From UBA1672 sp050633285 (GTDB taxonomy: Bacteria > Pseudomonadota > Alphaproteobacteria > Micavibrionales > Micavibrionaceae), in contig JBOEGG010000005.1 in NCBI GenBank assembly GCA_050633285.1, positions 62,001-126,000 of the forward strand: a stretch of 64,000 bases of DNA. Direction: 5' to 3'. Both the position numbers and the translations under genes were made by a program. Positions 45,337 to 55,150 of this stretch are shown piece by piece (within the stretch, counting starts at the first letter, position 1; the number at the start of each line of letters is the position of its first letter). The notes beneath the pieces are model-generated. The model did no database searches and had not been told where the DNA came from. It was given only the letters and a program-made list of their open reading frames with translations.

Positions 45337-46833
45337 ATGAATGAATTTCACTATGACTTATGCGTAATTGGTGGTGGTATTAACGGCGCGGGCATTGCAA
45401 GAGATGCAGCGGGGCGCGGTTTGTCCGTCATATTGGTAGAAGCGCATGATTTGGCTGGGGCGACATCTTCGGCCAGTAGCAAGCTAATCCATGGTGGATT
45501 GAGATATCTGGAACAGCGTGAATTCTCTATGGTGCGTAAGGCATTGAAAGAGCGTGAAGTACTTTTGCGTACTGCACCGCACCTTATCCATCCAATTGAA
45601 TGTGTTTTTGTACAGGATGAAGATCAACGTCCGCAGTGGCTCACGCGGCTTGGTCTTTGGGCTTATGATCGTTTGGGGGGGACTAAGTCTTTACCTGACT
45701 CGCGGGTTCTTACTTTCTCTGATGATGAATATGGCAAGCCTCTTGGGGCGCATCTTAAGGACGGGGCGATATATTCCGATTGTTGGGGGAATGATACGCG
45801 TCTTGTTATTGCGAATGCTGTTGATGCCGCGTCGCGGAATGCAAAAATATTGACACATACAACGTGTGAACGTTTGGAAATGTGTGATGGGAAATGGCGC
45901 GTTGGTTTGCGTGATAGCCGTAATGATGATTGTTTAGATATCAGTGCGTCGATGATTGTGAATGCGGCGGGGCCATGGGTGCGGAACTTTCTTGATAATG
46001 CGGGGGTTTCGGATTGTGATCCGGATGTACCAAATGTACGACTTGTTAAGGGAAGCCATCTTATTCTACCGCGTCTTTATGATGGGGATCATACATATGT
46101 TTTACAACAGCGTGACGGGCGCATTGTCTTTGTTGCGCCGTATGAACAAGACTATACGCTTGTTGGTACGACGGAGGAGGATTATGACGGTGATCCGCGC
46201 GATGCACGTATTTCAGATGCGGAGATGGAATATCTCTGTGAAACGGTGAGTTCTAATTTCACACGTACGATTAAAAAATCGGATGTTATCTTTGCATTTA
46301 GTGGGGTTCGCCCATTGATTGATGATGGGCAATCTAATGCCAGCCGTGTTACACGAGATTATCTGATTTATCACCATAAGCGTTATGACCCGCCATTTTT
46401 ATCTATTTATGGCGGTAAGCTCACAACGTATAGAGCCTTGGCCGAGGATGTTGTTGATAAATTAATGCGTTTATCAGGACGTATGCCTACCCGGTGGACG
46501 GCCGGAGTTCCGTTGGCCGGAGGTGATTTCGAAGGTGATCTTGCATCATATGTTTTGGCACAACAAAAAGCGTATCCTTGGTTAGCGAAAGATATTGTTC
46601 AACGCTATGCGTGTTCCTATGGCACGCGTATGGATTATTTTTTGCATGGTTGTTCATCTTTGGATGATTTAGGGATGCATTTTGGGGATGGTGTGTATAA
46701 GGCAGAAATTGATTACCTTATGGCCTATGAGTGGGCGGTTTGTACGGATGATATTATCTGGAGACGCTCTAAGCTGGGCTTACATATATCTGAAACCACG
46801 CGGCATAATATAGAGACCGCTATCGGTGCTTAA
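45337..46833 (+). CDS. glpD: Aerobic glycerol-3-phosphate dehydrogenase GlpD
   Basis: Membrane-associated flavoenzyme that oxidises glycerol-3-phosphate to dihydroxyacetone phosphate and passes electrons to quinone. The 498-residue product starts with the FAD motif DLCVIGGGINGAGIARDAA, then SSASSKLIHGGLRYLE. The middle has GTTEEDYDGDP and the C-terminal domain YGGKLTTYRALAE. I chose ATG 45337 over an upstream TTG at 45316. It precedes glpK by 33 bases, and together they convert glycerol to a glycolytic intermediate. No glpF or glpR is visible here. Confidence 0.95.
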   Translation: MNEFHYDLCVIGGGINGAGIARDAAGRGLSVILVEAHDLAGATSSASSKLIHGGLRYLEQREFSMVRKALKEREVLLRTAPHLIHPIECVFVQDEDQRPQWLTRLGLWAYDRLGGTKSLPDSRVLTFSDDEYGKPLGAHLKDGAIYSDCWGNDTRLVIANAVDAASRNAKILTHTTCERLEMCDGKWRVGLRDSRNDDCLDISASMIVNAAGPWVRNFLDNAGVSDCDPDVPNVRLVKGSHLILPRLYDGDHTYVLQQRDGRIVFVAPYEQDYTLVGTTEEDYDGDPRDARISDAEMEYLCETVSSNFTRTIKKSDVIFAFSGVRPLIDDGQSNASRVTRDYLIYHHKRYDPPFLSIYGGKLTTYRALAEDVVDKLMRLSGRMPTRWTAGVPLAGGDFEGDLASYVLAQQKAYPWLAKDIVQRYACSYGTRMDYFLHGCSSLDDLGMHFGDGVYKAEIDYLMAYEWAVCTDDIIWRRSKLGLHISETTRHNIETAIGA

Positions 46834-46866
46834 TCATATTTTTTGTTAAAAAGCGGGAGGAAATCT

Positions 46867-48342
46867 ATGACATATATATTGTCTGTTGATCAGGGGACTA
46901 GTAGTTCAAGAGCCATTCTTTTTAACGACAAAGGCGAGATACAAACTGTTTTTCAAAAAGAGTTAGAGTTAACTTATCCACAGGATGGTTGGGTGGAACA
47001 AAATCCACAAGACATTGTGGATGACACTGTATGGGCTGTGGACTGTATTTTAAAAGATGAGAGATTTAAGGGGAAAATTGCCGCCGTAGGGATTACAAAT
47101 CAGCGAGAGACGACTATTTTATGGGATCGTAATACGGGAGAGCCCGTTTATAACGCGATAGTGTGGCAAGACAGGCGTACAGCGGCATATTGTAAAGCCT
47201 TGAAGGGTGATGGAGTTGAGCCAAGGATACGGCAAAAAACAGGGCTTCTTCTCGATCCATATTTCTCTGCGACTAAGATTAAATGGGTTTTGGATAATGT
47301 AGAAGGTGCGCGTGTACGTGCGGAAAATGGTGAATTGTTGTTTGGGACAATTGATTGCTTTTTATTATGGCACCTTACAGGTGGGCGGGTACATGCAACG
47401 GATGAAACCAATGCATCGCGTACCATGCTTTACAATATCAATGCGCGTGAATGGGATCGTGAACTTCTTGATATCTTCGATGTTCCTGAGTGTATCTTGC
47501 CTGACGTTCGTGAAAATGTATCTGATTATAGCCAATTAGATTCGCGTTTATTTGGCTATTCCATTCCCATTGGTGGTATGGCAGGGGATCAGCAAGCGGC
47601 CTTAGTCGGGCAGGGATGTATCTCACCGGGGATGAGTAAGGCGACCTATGGAACGGGGTGCTTTGTTTTGATGAATGTTGGTGATACGCCTGTTCTTTCA
47701 GGGAATCACTTATTGGGCACAATTGGGTTTTCTTGTGGGGGTAATATTTCTTATGCGCTAGAGGGATCTATTTTTAATGCCGGGACGGCTATTCAATTTT
47801 TACGTGATAATTTTGGCTTTATCGAGAGTGCAAAAGATAGTGAGGAGATGGCTTCTATGCTGCCGGATAATGGTGGGGTTTATTTTGTTCCTGCCTTTAC
47901 TGGATTAGGTGCGCCGTATTGGAAATCTGAGGCACGTGGTGTTATCTATGGTTTGAGCCGTGATACCAGTAAAGCGCATGTGGTGCGTGCAGCATTGGAA
48001 GCGCAAGGGTATCAGACACGTGATTTGATTGGGGCAATGCAGGCCGATAGTAACCGAATCGTGGATGTTTTGCGGATTGATGGTGGTTTGGTGGCAAATG
48101 GTTTTGTGTGTCAGTTCATTGCGGACATGTTAAACGTCCCTGTTCAGGTGCCTAAGGTACATGAAAGCACCGCGTGGGGGGCTGCTTGTTTAGCAGGGGT
48201 TCAGGTAGGGGTGTTTGACAGTCTTGAAGATGCTACTTCCAGATGGCAGTGTGCACATGATTATATTCCAAGAAATAATGTGGGTAATAATTTAGAAAAG
48301 TTATACAGCATGTGGAAAAGTACTGTGGAGAAATCTTATTAA
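46867..48342 (+). CDS. glpK: Glycerol kinase GlpK
   Basis: FGGY-family kinase that phosphorylates glycerol with ATP. The 491-residue product opens SVDQGTSSSRAILF, and has GITNQRETTILWDRNTGEPVYNAIVWQDRRT, the FGGY region YGTGCFVLMN...FVPAFTGLGAPYW, and DGGLVANGFVCQFIADML. GGGAGGAA stands before ATG 46867. An earlier in-frame TTG at 46843 falls upstream of that site and is rejected. It ends in a long inverted repeat that spans its stop codon. Confidence 0.97.
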   Translation: MTYILSVDQGTSSSRAILFNDKGEIQTVFQKELELTYPQDGWVEQNPQDIVDDTVWAVDCILKDERFKGKIAAVGITNQRETTILWDRNTGEPVYNAIVWQDRRTAAYCKALKGDGVEPRIRQKTGLLLDPYFSATKIKWVLDNVEGARVRAENGELLFGTIDCFLLWHLTGGRVHATDETNASRTMLYNINAREWDRELLDIFDVPECILPDVRENVSDYSQLDSRLFGYSIPIGGMAGDQQAALVGQGCISPGMSKATYGTGCFVLMNVGDTPVLSGNHLLGTIGFSCGGNISYALEGSIFNAGTAIQFLRDNFGFIESAKDSEEMASMLPDNGGVYFVPAFTGLGAPYWKSEARGVIYGLSRDTSKAHVVRAALEAQGYQTRDLIGAMQADSNRIVDVLRIDGGLVANGFVCQFIADMLNVPVQVPKVHESTAWGAACLAGVQVGVFDSLEDATSRWQCAHDYIPRNNVGNNLEKLYSMWKSTVEKSY

Positions 48343-48358
48343 ATTTCAGTCCACAGTA
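48321..48358. terminator. Inverted repeat between glpK and the convergent FecR/RTX gene
   Basis: TACTGTGGA and TCCACAGTA pair perfectly, with an inner GAAAT/ATTTC stem, across the glpK stop codon. No long T run follows on the plus strand, and only four T residues on the minus strand. It may be a weak bidirectional terminator or an mRNA-end structure. Confidence 0.45.
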
Positions 48359-48385
48359 TTACCCACACGTTCTGTTCTTTGATTT

Positions 48386-51073
48386 TTATATTCCGGTTAC
48401 ATTCGCATCTGTATCAATAAGCAGTGTAATATTACCATCAGTGAAAACATCGTAAGTTTCACCGTTGTTTGTGTGCTGCCCGGTATTAAAGAATGTATTT
48501 CCAGATGTGTTTGTAAAGTTCACGGTATCATTGGTATCTGTATCGATAACAAGGCGGTTATCGCTGTCTGTCATTTGAATGACGCTGTTGTAGGATAAAT
48601 CAATTGTATTTGCACTTCCATTATTGGCATTAATAGCCTCTATATTTTCAATTAATCCGGCATTTACGTTTCCAAAATTAATATTTCCGCCATTTTGTAA
48701 TGCAATTACATCATGACCGGTTCCACCATCTATTTTCACGCCAGCGGTTAGGGTTTCCAAATGGTTGATTGCTTGTGCATTTTGTAAAGTGAATGTGTCA
48801 TTACCACCCTCACCATATGCTTGACCGTTGCCGCTCATCAAATTAATTTGATCGCCACCTGATCCGCCATATATTTCAAACCCAGTATTTGCCGGTGCTT
48901 GTACGTTTACAATATCGTTTCCATCACCGGTTTTTACTGTTGCGTTAGTATCGCCAATATTTACAGTATTCACACTGTTATCGACGTCGGTGAAGGCATA
49001 TGCGCCATCGGCACTGATATTGACAACTGATGCGTTTCCGCTATAGACCCCTCCAGGGTTAAAGATATTTTCATTCCCGGGGGAATTATAATCAAGAATA
49101 TTAAAGTTATAGCTTTGTGTTACGTTTCCGGATGAACTCAAGGCAATGACTGTGAAGCCTATTGGCCCAATGTCTGCCGCAACGGTGCCGATATCGAATT
49201 CCAAGATACCTGTTACCGGATCAAAGGTTATTCCGGTGATGTTTGGATTTGACGGAGCGATTACTTGGTACCCGGTGATATCACCTTCAGGATCTGAAAA
49301 GTCTTGTGAGAAGTCATATTCAAAGTGGCTGTTTTCGCTGCCTTTGAAAAATGATGCGGGCATTGTGCCGCTAAATGCTGTGGCTTCGTCGTCTATGTTT
49401 TGTATAGATATAGCGTCTTGTTGCACCAAGTTACTTGTTCCTTGGTCATTTGATGCACGGTATCTTAGTGGCGGAGGCGGTGCCTCTGCGTCTAGTGTAA
49501 TTGAATCTTGAAGTTTGATTATCAGGGTATTGTTATCCTGCCTGACGATTTCGTAATAATTTTGTGACGGGCCGACAAGTTGTACATTTGTCATTGATGT
49601 AAACTGCCCTTGGATTTGTAGAACATTTGCGCCTGATGTGCCTTCTGTTGCGGTTATTTGTGTTGTTGTAATACCGAATGGAGGTGTAACAGGAGTGGGC
49701 TGTGGTGTTGCTATATCTGGTGATGGCGTTTCATTACCTGATTCTGCTGTATCCTGAGTGGGCTGTGGTGGTGTTTGTTGTTGTACCGGTGTGTTGTTAG
49801 TTCCGTTCTCTGAAATATCTGTACTGTTGATGATGTCTTCGTTGTTGCTTGCCGCGCTGGTGTCATCGTTACTTTCTGCGTTTATTTCGTTGGAAGAAGG
49901 GTCTTCTGTCGTTGTTTCCTCTGCTGTATTTTCAGGGGTGGACTCTTCGCTCTGTGTTTCGTTGGTTTCAATGTTATCTTCAGTATCTTGTTGTGGTACG
50001 TCTTCGGGAGCTTGTTCTTCTTGTGTTTCCACTGTCGTATTGTCGCTTTGTGTTTCTTCTTGCTGCTCTTCTGCCGCTTCGGCTGCGTCATTTGATTGTT
50101 CTGTGTCATCCGCTTGTGATTGTGCTTCATTGTTGTTTTGTCCGGTTTCAGAGGCGGAGTCTTCGATAGAGGAGAACAAATCCGCAGCGACAGTTGATAT
50201 ACTCATAAATTTAGACGCTATATCATTCGCTTCTAATTGACCTATATGCTCAATTTCGTTAGATGATGGATCAAAACGAGCTGTTTCGTATTGGTTTGCT
50301 AATGTAATGCTATTACCTGCGTAGTCACTTAGGACGATAGCACCTTCGATGACTGTTATCTCACCTGTATCAACATCACCAGCTATGATCGTGCCGCGGA
50401 TACCGATAGAGCCGGAAGGGGTATCAATTGTAACATCATCGGGGTCGTCGCGACCGATAAGGCCGGATGTAAAAACAAAGACACCCTTTAAAACAGAAAA
50501 GTTCGAGACGCCGGATTGTGTAGCCGGATCAAACACATATTCGTCGATGGATAGTCGTGCATCTTCGGATACAGCAAAGGTTGTTTCATCTATGAACATA
50601 ATGTTCACTGCACCATCTTCATCTGTTTCGATGACATCGCCCTGATAAACCGGTGTTCCGATACCGACGGTTTCTTGTGTACCATCGTTGCGGATAATAA
50701 TGGCTTCGCCACTGATTTCCTGTATTGCACCTACGGGGGAGGCGTCATTGGTTGAAAATCCTGCGTTTGCATATTCGTTTCCGCCGCCTGTAAAGGCATC
50801 GACGAGATCATTTGTTAACATTGTGCCATCGGGTGCAACAAGGTTTGGCGGTGTTTCTGAGGTGTAATATCCCTCAATAATTATTGTTCCGTCTTCTGTC
50901 TCTAGGACAAGATCCATACAATCACGGCTTAAATCGGCATCTTTAATATAGGATGAGTCGGGAAGTTGAACGTTTTGTTGATTATCACTAAGGGATATGC
51001 GTTGCGTGTTATCAGAGATTTGTTCTGATGTAGAGTAGTTGTTTGTGTAATCTTCAAATACCTTATACGCCAT
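48386..51073 (-). CDS. FecR-domain, RTX-like large secreted protein
   Basis: The 895-residue product has no Sec signal. A FecR-like domain lies at about residues 110-270 (GEAIIIRNDGTQETVGIGTPVYQGDVIETDEDGAVNIMF, then TIDTPSGSIGIRGTIIAGDV). A long Glu/Gln/Thr/Asn-rich low-complexity stretch covers about residues 305-460. Ig/cadherin-like segments follow (with the EYDFSQDFSDPEGDITGYQV type of motif). Near the end are degenerate calcium-type repeats (GGSGGDQI, GEGGNDTF, GGTGHDVI). This pattern fits type I-secreted giant adhesins, though this one is small for the class. No type I exporter is in the window. It runs toward glpK. Confidence 0.8.
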   Translation of the reverse strand: MAYKVFEDYTNNYSTSEQISDNTQRISLSDNQQNVQLPDSSYIKDADLSRDCMDLVLETEDGTIIIEGYYTSETPPNLVAPDGTMLTNDLVDAFTGGGNEYANAGFSTNDASPVGAIQEISGEAIIIRNDGTQETVGIGTPVYQGDVIETDEDGAVNIMFIDETTFAVSEDARLSIDEYVFDPATQSGVSNFSVLKGVFVFTSGLIGRDDPDDVTIDTPSGSIGIRGTIIAGDVDTGEITVIEGAIVLSDYAGNSITLANQYETARFDPSSNEIEHIGQLEANDIASKFMSISTVAADLFSSIEDSASETGQNNNEAQSQADDTEQSNDAAEAAEEQQEETQSDNTTVETQEEQAPEDVPQQDTEDNIETNETQSEESTPENTAEETTTEDPSSNEINAESNDDTSAASNNEDIINSTDISENGTNNTPVQQQTPPQPTQDTAESGNETPSPDIATPQPTPVTPPFGITTTQITATEGTSGANVLQIQGQFTSMTNVQLVGPSQNYYEIVRQDNNTLIIKLQDSITLDAEAPPPPLRYRASNDQGTSNLVQQDAISIQNIDDEATAFSGTMPASFFKGSENSHFEYDFSQDFSDPEGDITGYQVIAPSNPNITGITFDPVTGILEFDIGTVAADIGPIGFTVIALSSSGNVTQSYNFNILDYNSPGNENIFNPGGVYSGNASVVNISADGAYAFTDVDNSVNTVNIGDTNATVKTGDGNDIVNVQAPANTGFEIYGGSGGDQINLMSGNGQAYGEGGNDTFTLQNAQAINHLETLTAGVKIDGGTGHDVIALQNGGNINFGNVNAGLIENIEAINANNGSANTIDLSYNSVIQMTDSDNRLVIDTDTNDTVNFTNTSGNTFFNTGQHTNNGETYDVFTDGNITLLIDTDANVTGI

Positions 51074-51369
51074 AATAGCTTTCCCTCAAGACCCTGAACC
51101 TATTTTGTAAATTCTAATGCTTTACATTTGAATAGGTATATTAATCCCCTGAAAAAACAGGAGGTTTTCTATAATAGGCTAAAGAATCTTAATATACGGT
51201 AATCATTAGATAAAATTTTATCTATTCTCGTATGCGGGAGGGGGAGTAGAAAAGGCACGTTTTTATTGCCGTTACTTAAGATCTTGAAAATAGAGTGTTA
51301 TTTTGGTCGAATCAGTTAATTAGAAATGGTTCTATTAAAAGCCGATTCTAAATTTATAGTATATTTTGG
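51074..51369. other. Intergenic region upstream of the FecR/RTX gene and downstream of the CDF gene
   Basis: About 300 AT-rich bases hold no gene. The only structured element I see is the 18-base palindrome at 51207-51224. A GGAGGGAGTAG-like purine run near 51237-51248 lies on the plus strand and serves no gene. The FecR/RTX promoter must lie here on the minus strand, but I cannot define its boxes. Confidence 0.5.
51207..51224. promoter_or_regulatory. Perfect 18-base palindrome, possible operator
   Basis: TAGATAAAATTTTATCTA is a perfect dyad without spacer, about 135 bases upstream of the FecR/RTX start. AT-rich perfect dyads of this size are typical of dimeric repressor or activator sites. 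No regulator gene is adjacent. Confidence 0.5.
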
Positions 51370-52293
51370 TTAAGACACTGTATCGGGTATAGAGGCATCT
51401 TCTGCCTCAATGAATACTTTTTTAGCAAAGGGATACTCTGTTTTTATATCAGATGTGATGTTGCGGATAAGTTCCTCTATACGTCCTGCTGGTAGGGTAT
51501 CATTGAAATCAATACTGATTGTGACGAGTAAGAACTCAGGTCCCATATGTAGGGTCAAGATTTCGTTTACGTGCTCTATGCCATCGTGTTTGTGGGCAAT
51601 TTTTTTAATACCTTCTACGATTTGCGGGCTAGCACCTTCGCCGATTAGCAGGCTTTTGGTTTCATAGGCGAGCCATATTGCGGTGAGAGCCAATATTCCG
51701 CCGATTGCGACAGAGGCAACGCCGTCCCAGATTGGATCTTGTGTGACTTGTGCCAGAGTAATACCGATTAAGGCAACGAAAAGTCCAAGCATTGCCGCGC
51801 AATCTTCGAAAAGAACAACAAATAGGGATGGATCTTTTCCGCGTTGTACAGCTTCGACGTAGCCTAAGGATCCGCGTACTTTATTAAATTCTTTGACAGC
51901 GAAGTATAATGCTCCCCCTTCAAATATGATCGCTAAGCCCAAGACGATGTAGTTGATTGTCGGGTCGTGTAATTCGGCAGGGTGGAAGATATGGCTAACC
52001 CCTTCATAAATAGAGATACCTGCGCCAACTGCAAAGATTAGAATGGCGACAACGAAACTCCAGAAATAGATTTCTTTTCCATGTCCGAAGGGGAATTCCG
52101 CATCTGCGGGTTTGTTTGAGCGTTTTAACCCGTAAAGTAATAAAACTTGATTGCCAGTATCAACAACTGAGTGTATGCCTTCAGATAGCATTGCCGCGCT
52201 GCCTGTTATTGAGGCTGCGAAGAATTTTGTGACGGAAATCAAAGCGTTTCCAATCAATGCTGCTATAATTACTTTTTTAGATCCAGATGCCAT
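51370..52293 (-). CDS. Cation diffusion facilitator (CDF) family transporter
   Basis: Inner-membrane exporter of divalent metals such as Zn, Co, Fe or Mn in exchange for protons. The 307-residue product has the N-terminal GNALISVTKFFAASITGSAAMLSEGIHSVVDTGNQ with the HxxxD metal site, about six membrane helices, and a cytosolic C-terminal domain (SPQIVEGIKKIAHKHDGIEHVNEILTLHMGPEFLLVTISIDF). The metal cannot be told from sequence. EGGALYFAVKEFNKVRGSLGY and the GKDPSLFVVLFEDCAAMLG helix match a common bacterial subgroup. No metal regulator is adjacent. Confidence 0.92.
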   Translation of the reverse strand: MASGSKKVIIAALIGNALISVTKFFAASITGSAAMLSEGIHSVVDTGNQVLLLYGLKRSNKPADAEFPFGHGKEIYFWSFVVAILIFAVGAGISIYEGVSHIFHPAELHDPTINYIVLGLAIIFEGGALYFAVKEFNKVRGSLGYVEAVQRGKDPSLFVVLFEDCAAMLGLFVALIGITLAQVTQDPIWDGVASVAIGGILALTAIWLAYETKSLLIGEGASPQIVEGIKKIAHKHDGIEHVNEILTLHMGPEFLLVTISIDFNDTLPAGRIEELIRNITSDIKTEYPFAKKVFIEAEDASIPDTVS

Positions 52294-52381
52294 GTTTTTA
52301 TTTATAACGTGCTTTATGGATTTTTAAAGGGTGTTTTGTGTATTATTTATAAAATGACGATTTTTATGTAGGGAAATATAT

Positions 52382-52960
52382 ATGTCTGAGGACGGGTTTG
52401 ATGGTGATAATGAATATCTGGGGAAGGGGGGCTTGTTTGCCCTAAGTCCGGAAGATATTGATGGGTTATCAGATGCACAAATTATTCAATTGGAGAAAGT
52501 TCACAATGTTTTAAATGATGTTGCAGGTTATGTGCATGATATAGAGGATGGGTTAGTCGGCGGTATTGTTGGGGACTATGATCCGGAAAAACGATGTGCG
52601 CTTCAAGGTGTTTTTGAGGAAGAATTTGGTAAATTTCGAATGCTGATGCTGGCACTTGCTGCGCTTCATGTTGAAGATGGAGAGTGGGGGGAGGCATTAT
52701 TACGCAATTTATCTCATGATTTACGTGATATGGATGTGAATATACCGAATGAATTTACATCTGCGGAGGCTAACGCCATACGACAGTTATATGACCAGTC
52801 TGTTGATATAGGTTCAACGATGTTGGCTGCATCTACATTACCTGCGGATAGTGGGGCAATTGGAACACGCTATAGTGCGGCGTTGAAAGATGACTTCTGT
52901 GAGCGTTTAGAAAAACTGGCACAAGACCCGGAACATAATGTTGTTCCGTTACCAGTTTAA
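52382..52960 (+). CDS. Acidic helical orphan protein
   Basis: Unrecognised. The 192-residue product is rich in Asp, Glu, Leu and Ala, predicted mostly helical, without signal peptide or membrane segment. Long amphipathic helices lie at about residues 30-60 (IIQLEKVHNVLNDVAGYVHDIED) and 70-110 (FGKFRMLMLALAALHVEDGEWGEALL). It ends 16 bases before the end of a convergent orphan gene. It is the first gene of the accessory block running to tRNA-Phe. Confidence 0.65.
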   Translation: MSEDGFDGDNEYLGKGGLFALSPEDIDGLSDAQIIQLEKVHNVLNDVAGYVHDIEDGLVGGIVGDYDPEKRCALQGVFEEEFGKFRMLMLALAALHVEDGEWGEALLRNLSHDLRDMDVNIPNEFTSAEANAIRQLYDQSVDIGSTMLAASTLPADSGAIGTRYSAALKDDFCERLEKLAQDPEHNVVPLPV

Positions 52961-52976
52961 ACTATGAAGGCGGGTT

Positions 52977-53372
52977 TTACGACCATAGCCAACTTATTAA
53001 CTGAACAAAGCAAAAAGCACCGACGCCAACGAAACCTAGGATAAGAGCTACTATAGCTAGGCCAATAATAGCGTAGCCACAAAAGGCCGCTATTCCGGTA
53101 AAGAGAATGGTCGCTAGAATTGAATAAGAATTTATATAGCAATAAACCAGTGTACAGACAGCAAAAAATAGAGCGTTCCATTTAGGCCATGTTTTGCCCG
53201 CTGAGAAGCTGATGAGCATTTCAACAAGCTCTCCCCCTCCGTCGGATCCGCTGCTTTTTTCCTTGTTTACCGCATCCCAACCCGAAGCCTGCATAGAATC
53301 CATATGGCTTCTATGGATAGAGTGCATTCCTTTGATATATCTTTGGAGTGGGGTGGGTGTGTTATCTGACAT
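52977..53372 (-). CDS. Small orphan membrane protein
   Basis: Unrecognised. The 131-residue product has a hydrophilic first half with a Ser/Gly-rich linker, then two to three hydrophobic segments at about residues 66-85 (ALFFAVCTLVYCYI) and 87-127 (LATILFTGIAAFCGYAIIGLAIVALILGFVGVGAFCFV). The N-terminal half likely faces the cytosol. A neighbouring orphan gene lies 92 bases upstream on the same strand. Codon use and low GC suit the surrounding accessory block. Confidence 0.65.
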   Translation of the reverse strand: MSDNTPTPLQRYIKGMHSIHRSHMDSMQASGWDAVNKEKSSGSDGGGELVEMLISFSAGKTWPKWNALFFAVCTLVYCYINSYSILATILFTGIAAFCGYAIIGLAIVALILGFVGVGAFCFVQLISWLWS

Positions 53373-53464
53373 GTAATTTATCTCACAGATCTGCTCTTGT
53401 CCGTATTTTATAATTTAAAATGGTATCACATACAAGTATGCAACGTATGCGATCGAAGCGGCCC

Positions 53465-53878
53465 TCAAAAGGATGTTTGTGAATTGCTGGGATTGTATGA
53501 GATAAAACGTTGCTCAAAACTATCACGGTAGTAGGGAAGCCAATAGTCATTGGCAATATTTTTTCGGTCGCGCTCAAGCCAGTGATTATATTTGAAAATA
53601 TAGTATGAGAGCACTTCGTAAAGTGCGACATCAAAGTCAATGGCTTCTGCTTTCGCGCGGCGTTTAGCAGTATTAAAGCAAAGATTAGAAAAAAAGTTCA
53701 TTGTTTCAGGCATGTCGCGGTAAAGCCTGTCCAGTCTGCTCCAGTGTGAAGCAGGCAGGGTTATAAGGCGGGGTAAACCATCAGGGCAAGGGGAATTGCG
53801 TGTTTCGAAGGCTGTATTGGGATTGTTAGCTCGGTATTTTCGATACAAACTCATGACATTAATATGCCGTAAATACAT
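53465..53878 (-). CDS. Small basic orphan protein
   Basis: Unrecognised. The product is about 130 residues, rich in Arg, Tyr and Phe, mostly helical, with the segment LPRLITLPASHWSRLDRLYRDMPETMNFFSNLCFNTAKRRA. That pattern (a short strand, then helices) is faintly like ribbon-helix-helix proteins, but I would not name it so. The start is unsure: ATG codons at 53878 and 53854 both lack a clear ribosome site, and a TTG extends the frame to 53890. Confidence 0.55.
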   Translation of the reverse strand: MYLRHINVMSLYRKYRANNPNTAFETRNSPCPDGLPRLITLPASHWSRLDRLYRDMPETMNFFSNLCFNTAKRRAKAEAIDFDVALYEVLSYYIFKYNHWLERDRKNIANDYWLPYYRDSFEQRFISYNPSNSQTSF

Positions 53879-54019
53879 GAAAAATAGCAAGGAAATTTAG
53901 CTAAGTTCCTATTGGCGAGGAGTGTGTTGTCATCTGAAAATGATGGTTTTATGCCAACAGCTATGGGCGATACGAAGAATAGTACCACTATAGAAGGATA
54001 CACTACTGTTAAATGAGGG

Positions 54020-55150
54020 CTATATGTTTAAGTTTTCTTCGACTTGGTCATGCTCCACTAACATATCTTGTGAAAATAATTCTGGAGAAAAATATTTTGC
54101 CCCTTCAACAAAGATTTCTGCTCTTCGGTGGGCAAGGGGAGAAAGTTCACCGCTATGCTGTTCCAAGATATCCTGAAACACTTCCAGTTTACTGACCATA
54201 TCATCTGAATATTTGTTATGTTCATCGGGGAATAAATCGTATAATTCCATCAAGGCATCTTTAACATCACTTACGTCAGGTATAGGTTTACCAGATAACT
54301 TTGCATCAAAGGCCAGAGCATTATCGTAAGCCATATTCTCATAATCAATAGCAATGATAGGAAATATCATTTCCTTTAAGCTTGGATCGTCGTGCATATC
54401 AGAGACTGTCTCGAAGGCATAAACCAGCGCGTCAACTTTACTATTTTCAATGTCCTCTCCCTCATTTTCATGCTCAACACATTTTAAGGCATACAGAACC
54501 ATGGCTTGTCTTAGCTTTTCATCATTAGCGTCTAAACTGCTTAAAAATTCTTCAGGGACTTCTCTAAGCTGTGAGATGATTTCTTGACTTGTTGCATCTT
54601 CTCTTGGAAGGGTAACGAATTGATTTAAATAGTTCTTTACGTATGGCTTTGCTGTTTTAAGCCACTTATTCATATTTAAAAAAGTTCCTAAGCCGCCATT
54701 AGTGGATGGTATAGCGTCGTGGCTAAGCCTTTTATTCGTCGTTTCAGAAAATAAAGATATTAAAGGTGGGGCATCATGAGCAGTATGTGCAATACCTGCG
54801 CGATTACGATGACGCACTTTAATATTATCATCGGAAAATTCAGATATGACATGTTGAGGATAGCCAGCTTGTTTTAAATATTCTTCTGCATCATCAAAAG
54901 CAAGGCCTGTTCCTTGCTGTATACCTTGGTTAAGACCCAAGGTCAGGACACAAGCAGTAAAAACACGAGATACAGGATTGTTCTGTAGTGTTTTTTTCCA
55001 TCCGGTGATAGTGGGATCATCTTTGGGTTTTAATATTCTATCTCCCGCCCCAAACGCCATTCCTAAAGGAAAAGAAGCATAAAGAGATATTCCTGATGTT
55101 ATGTCTGATAACTTCGAGGATTTCTTATTTTCTGTATCAATATCACCCAT
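54020..55150 (-). CDS. Orphan protein of the accessory block
   Basis: Unrecognised. The 376-residue product has a mildly hydrophobic N-terminal patch (GISLYASFPLGMAFGAG) and another at about residue 63 (VFTACVLTLGL), neither convincing as a membrane helix. An acidic, Leu-rich helical C-terminal region follows (LRQAMVLYALKCVEHENEGEDI, and so on). No motif of known function is seen. It is AT-rich relative to the housekeeping genes and is divergent from the SGNH hydrolase gene, with a 135-base gap that may hold both promoters. Confidence 0.6.
   Translation of the reverse strand: MGDIDTENKKSSKLSDITSGISLYASFPLGMAFGAGDRILKPKDDPTITGWKKTLQNNPVSRVFTACVLTLGLNQGIQQGTGLAFDDAEEYLKQAGYPQHVISEFSDDNIKVRHRNRAGIAHTAHDAPPLISLFSETTNKRLSHDAIPSTNGGLGTFLNMNKWLKTAKPYVKNYLNQFVTLPREDATSQEIISQLREVPEEFLSSLDANDEKLRQAMVLYALKCVEHENEGEDIENSKVDALVYAFETVSDMHDDPSLKEMIFPIIAIDYENMAYDNALAFDAKLSGKPIPDVSDVKDALMELYDLFPDEHNKYSDDMVSKLEVFQDILEQHSGELSPLAHRRAEIFVEGAKYFSPELFSQDMLVEHDQVEENLNI

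Noticed and set aside
49758..50240. 160-residue plus-strand Ser/Cys-rich frame inside the FecR/RTX gene
   Set aside because: It is the antisense shadow of the Glu/Thr/Gln-rich low-complexity region.
53383..53640. 85-residue minus-strand frame overlapping the small basic orphan
   Set aside because: It overlaps a better frame in another phase and has no ribosome site or family resemblance.
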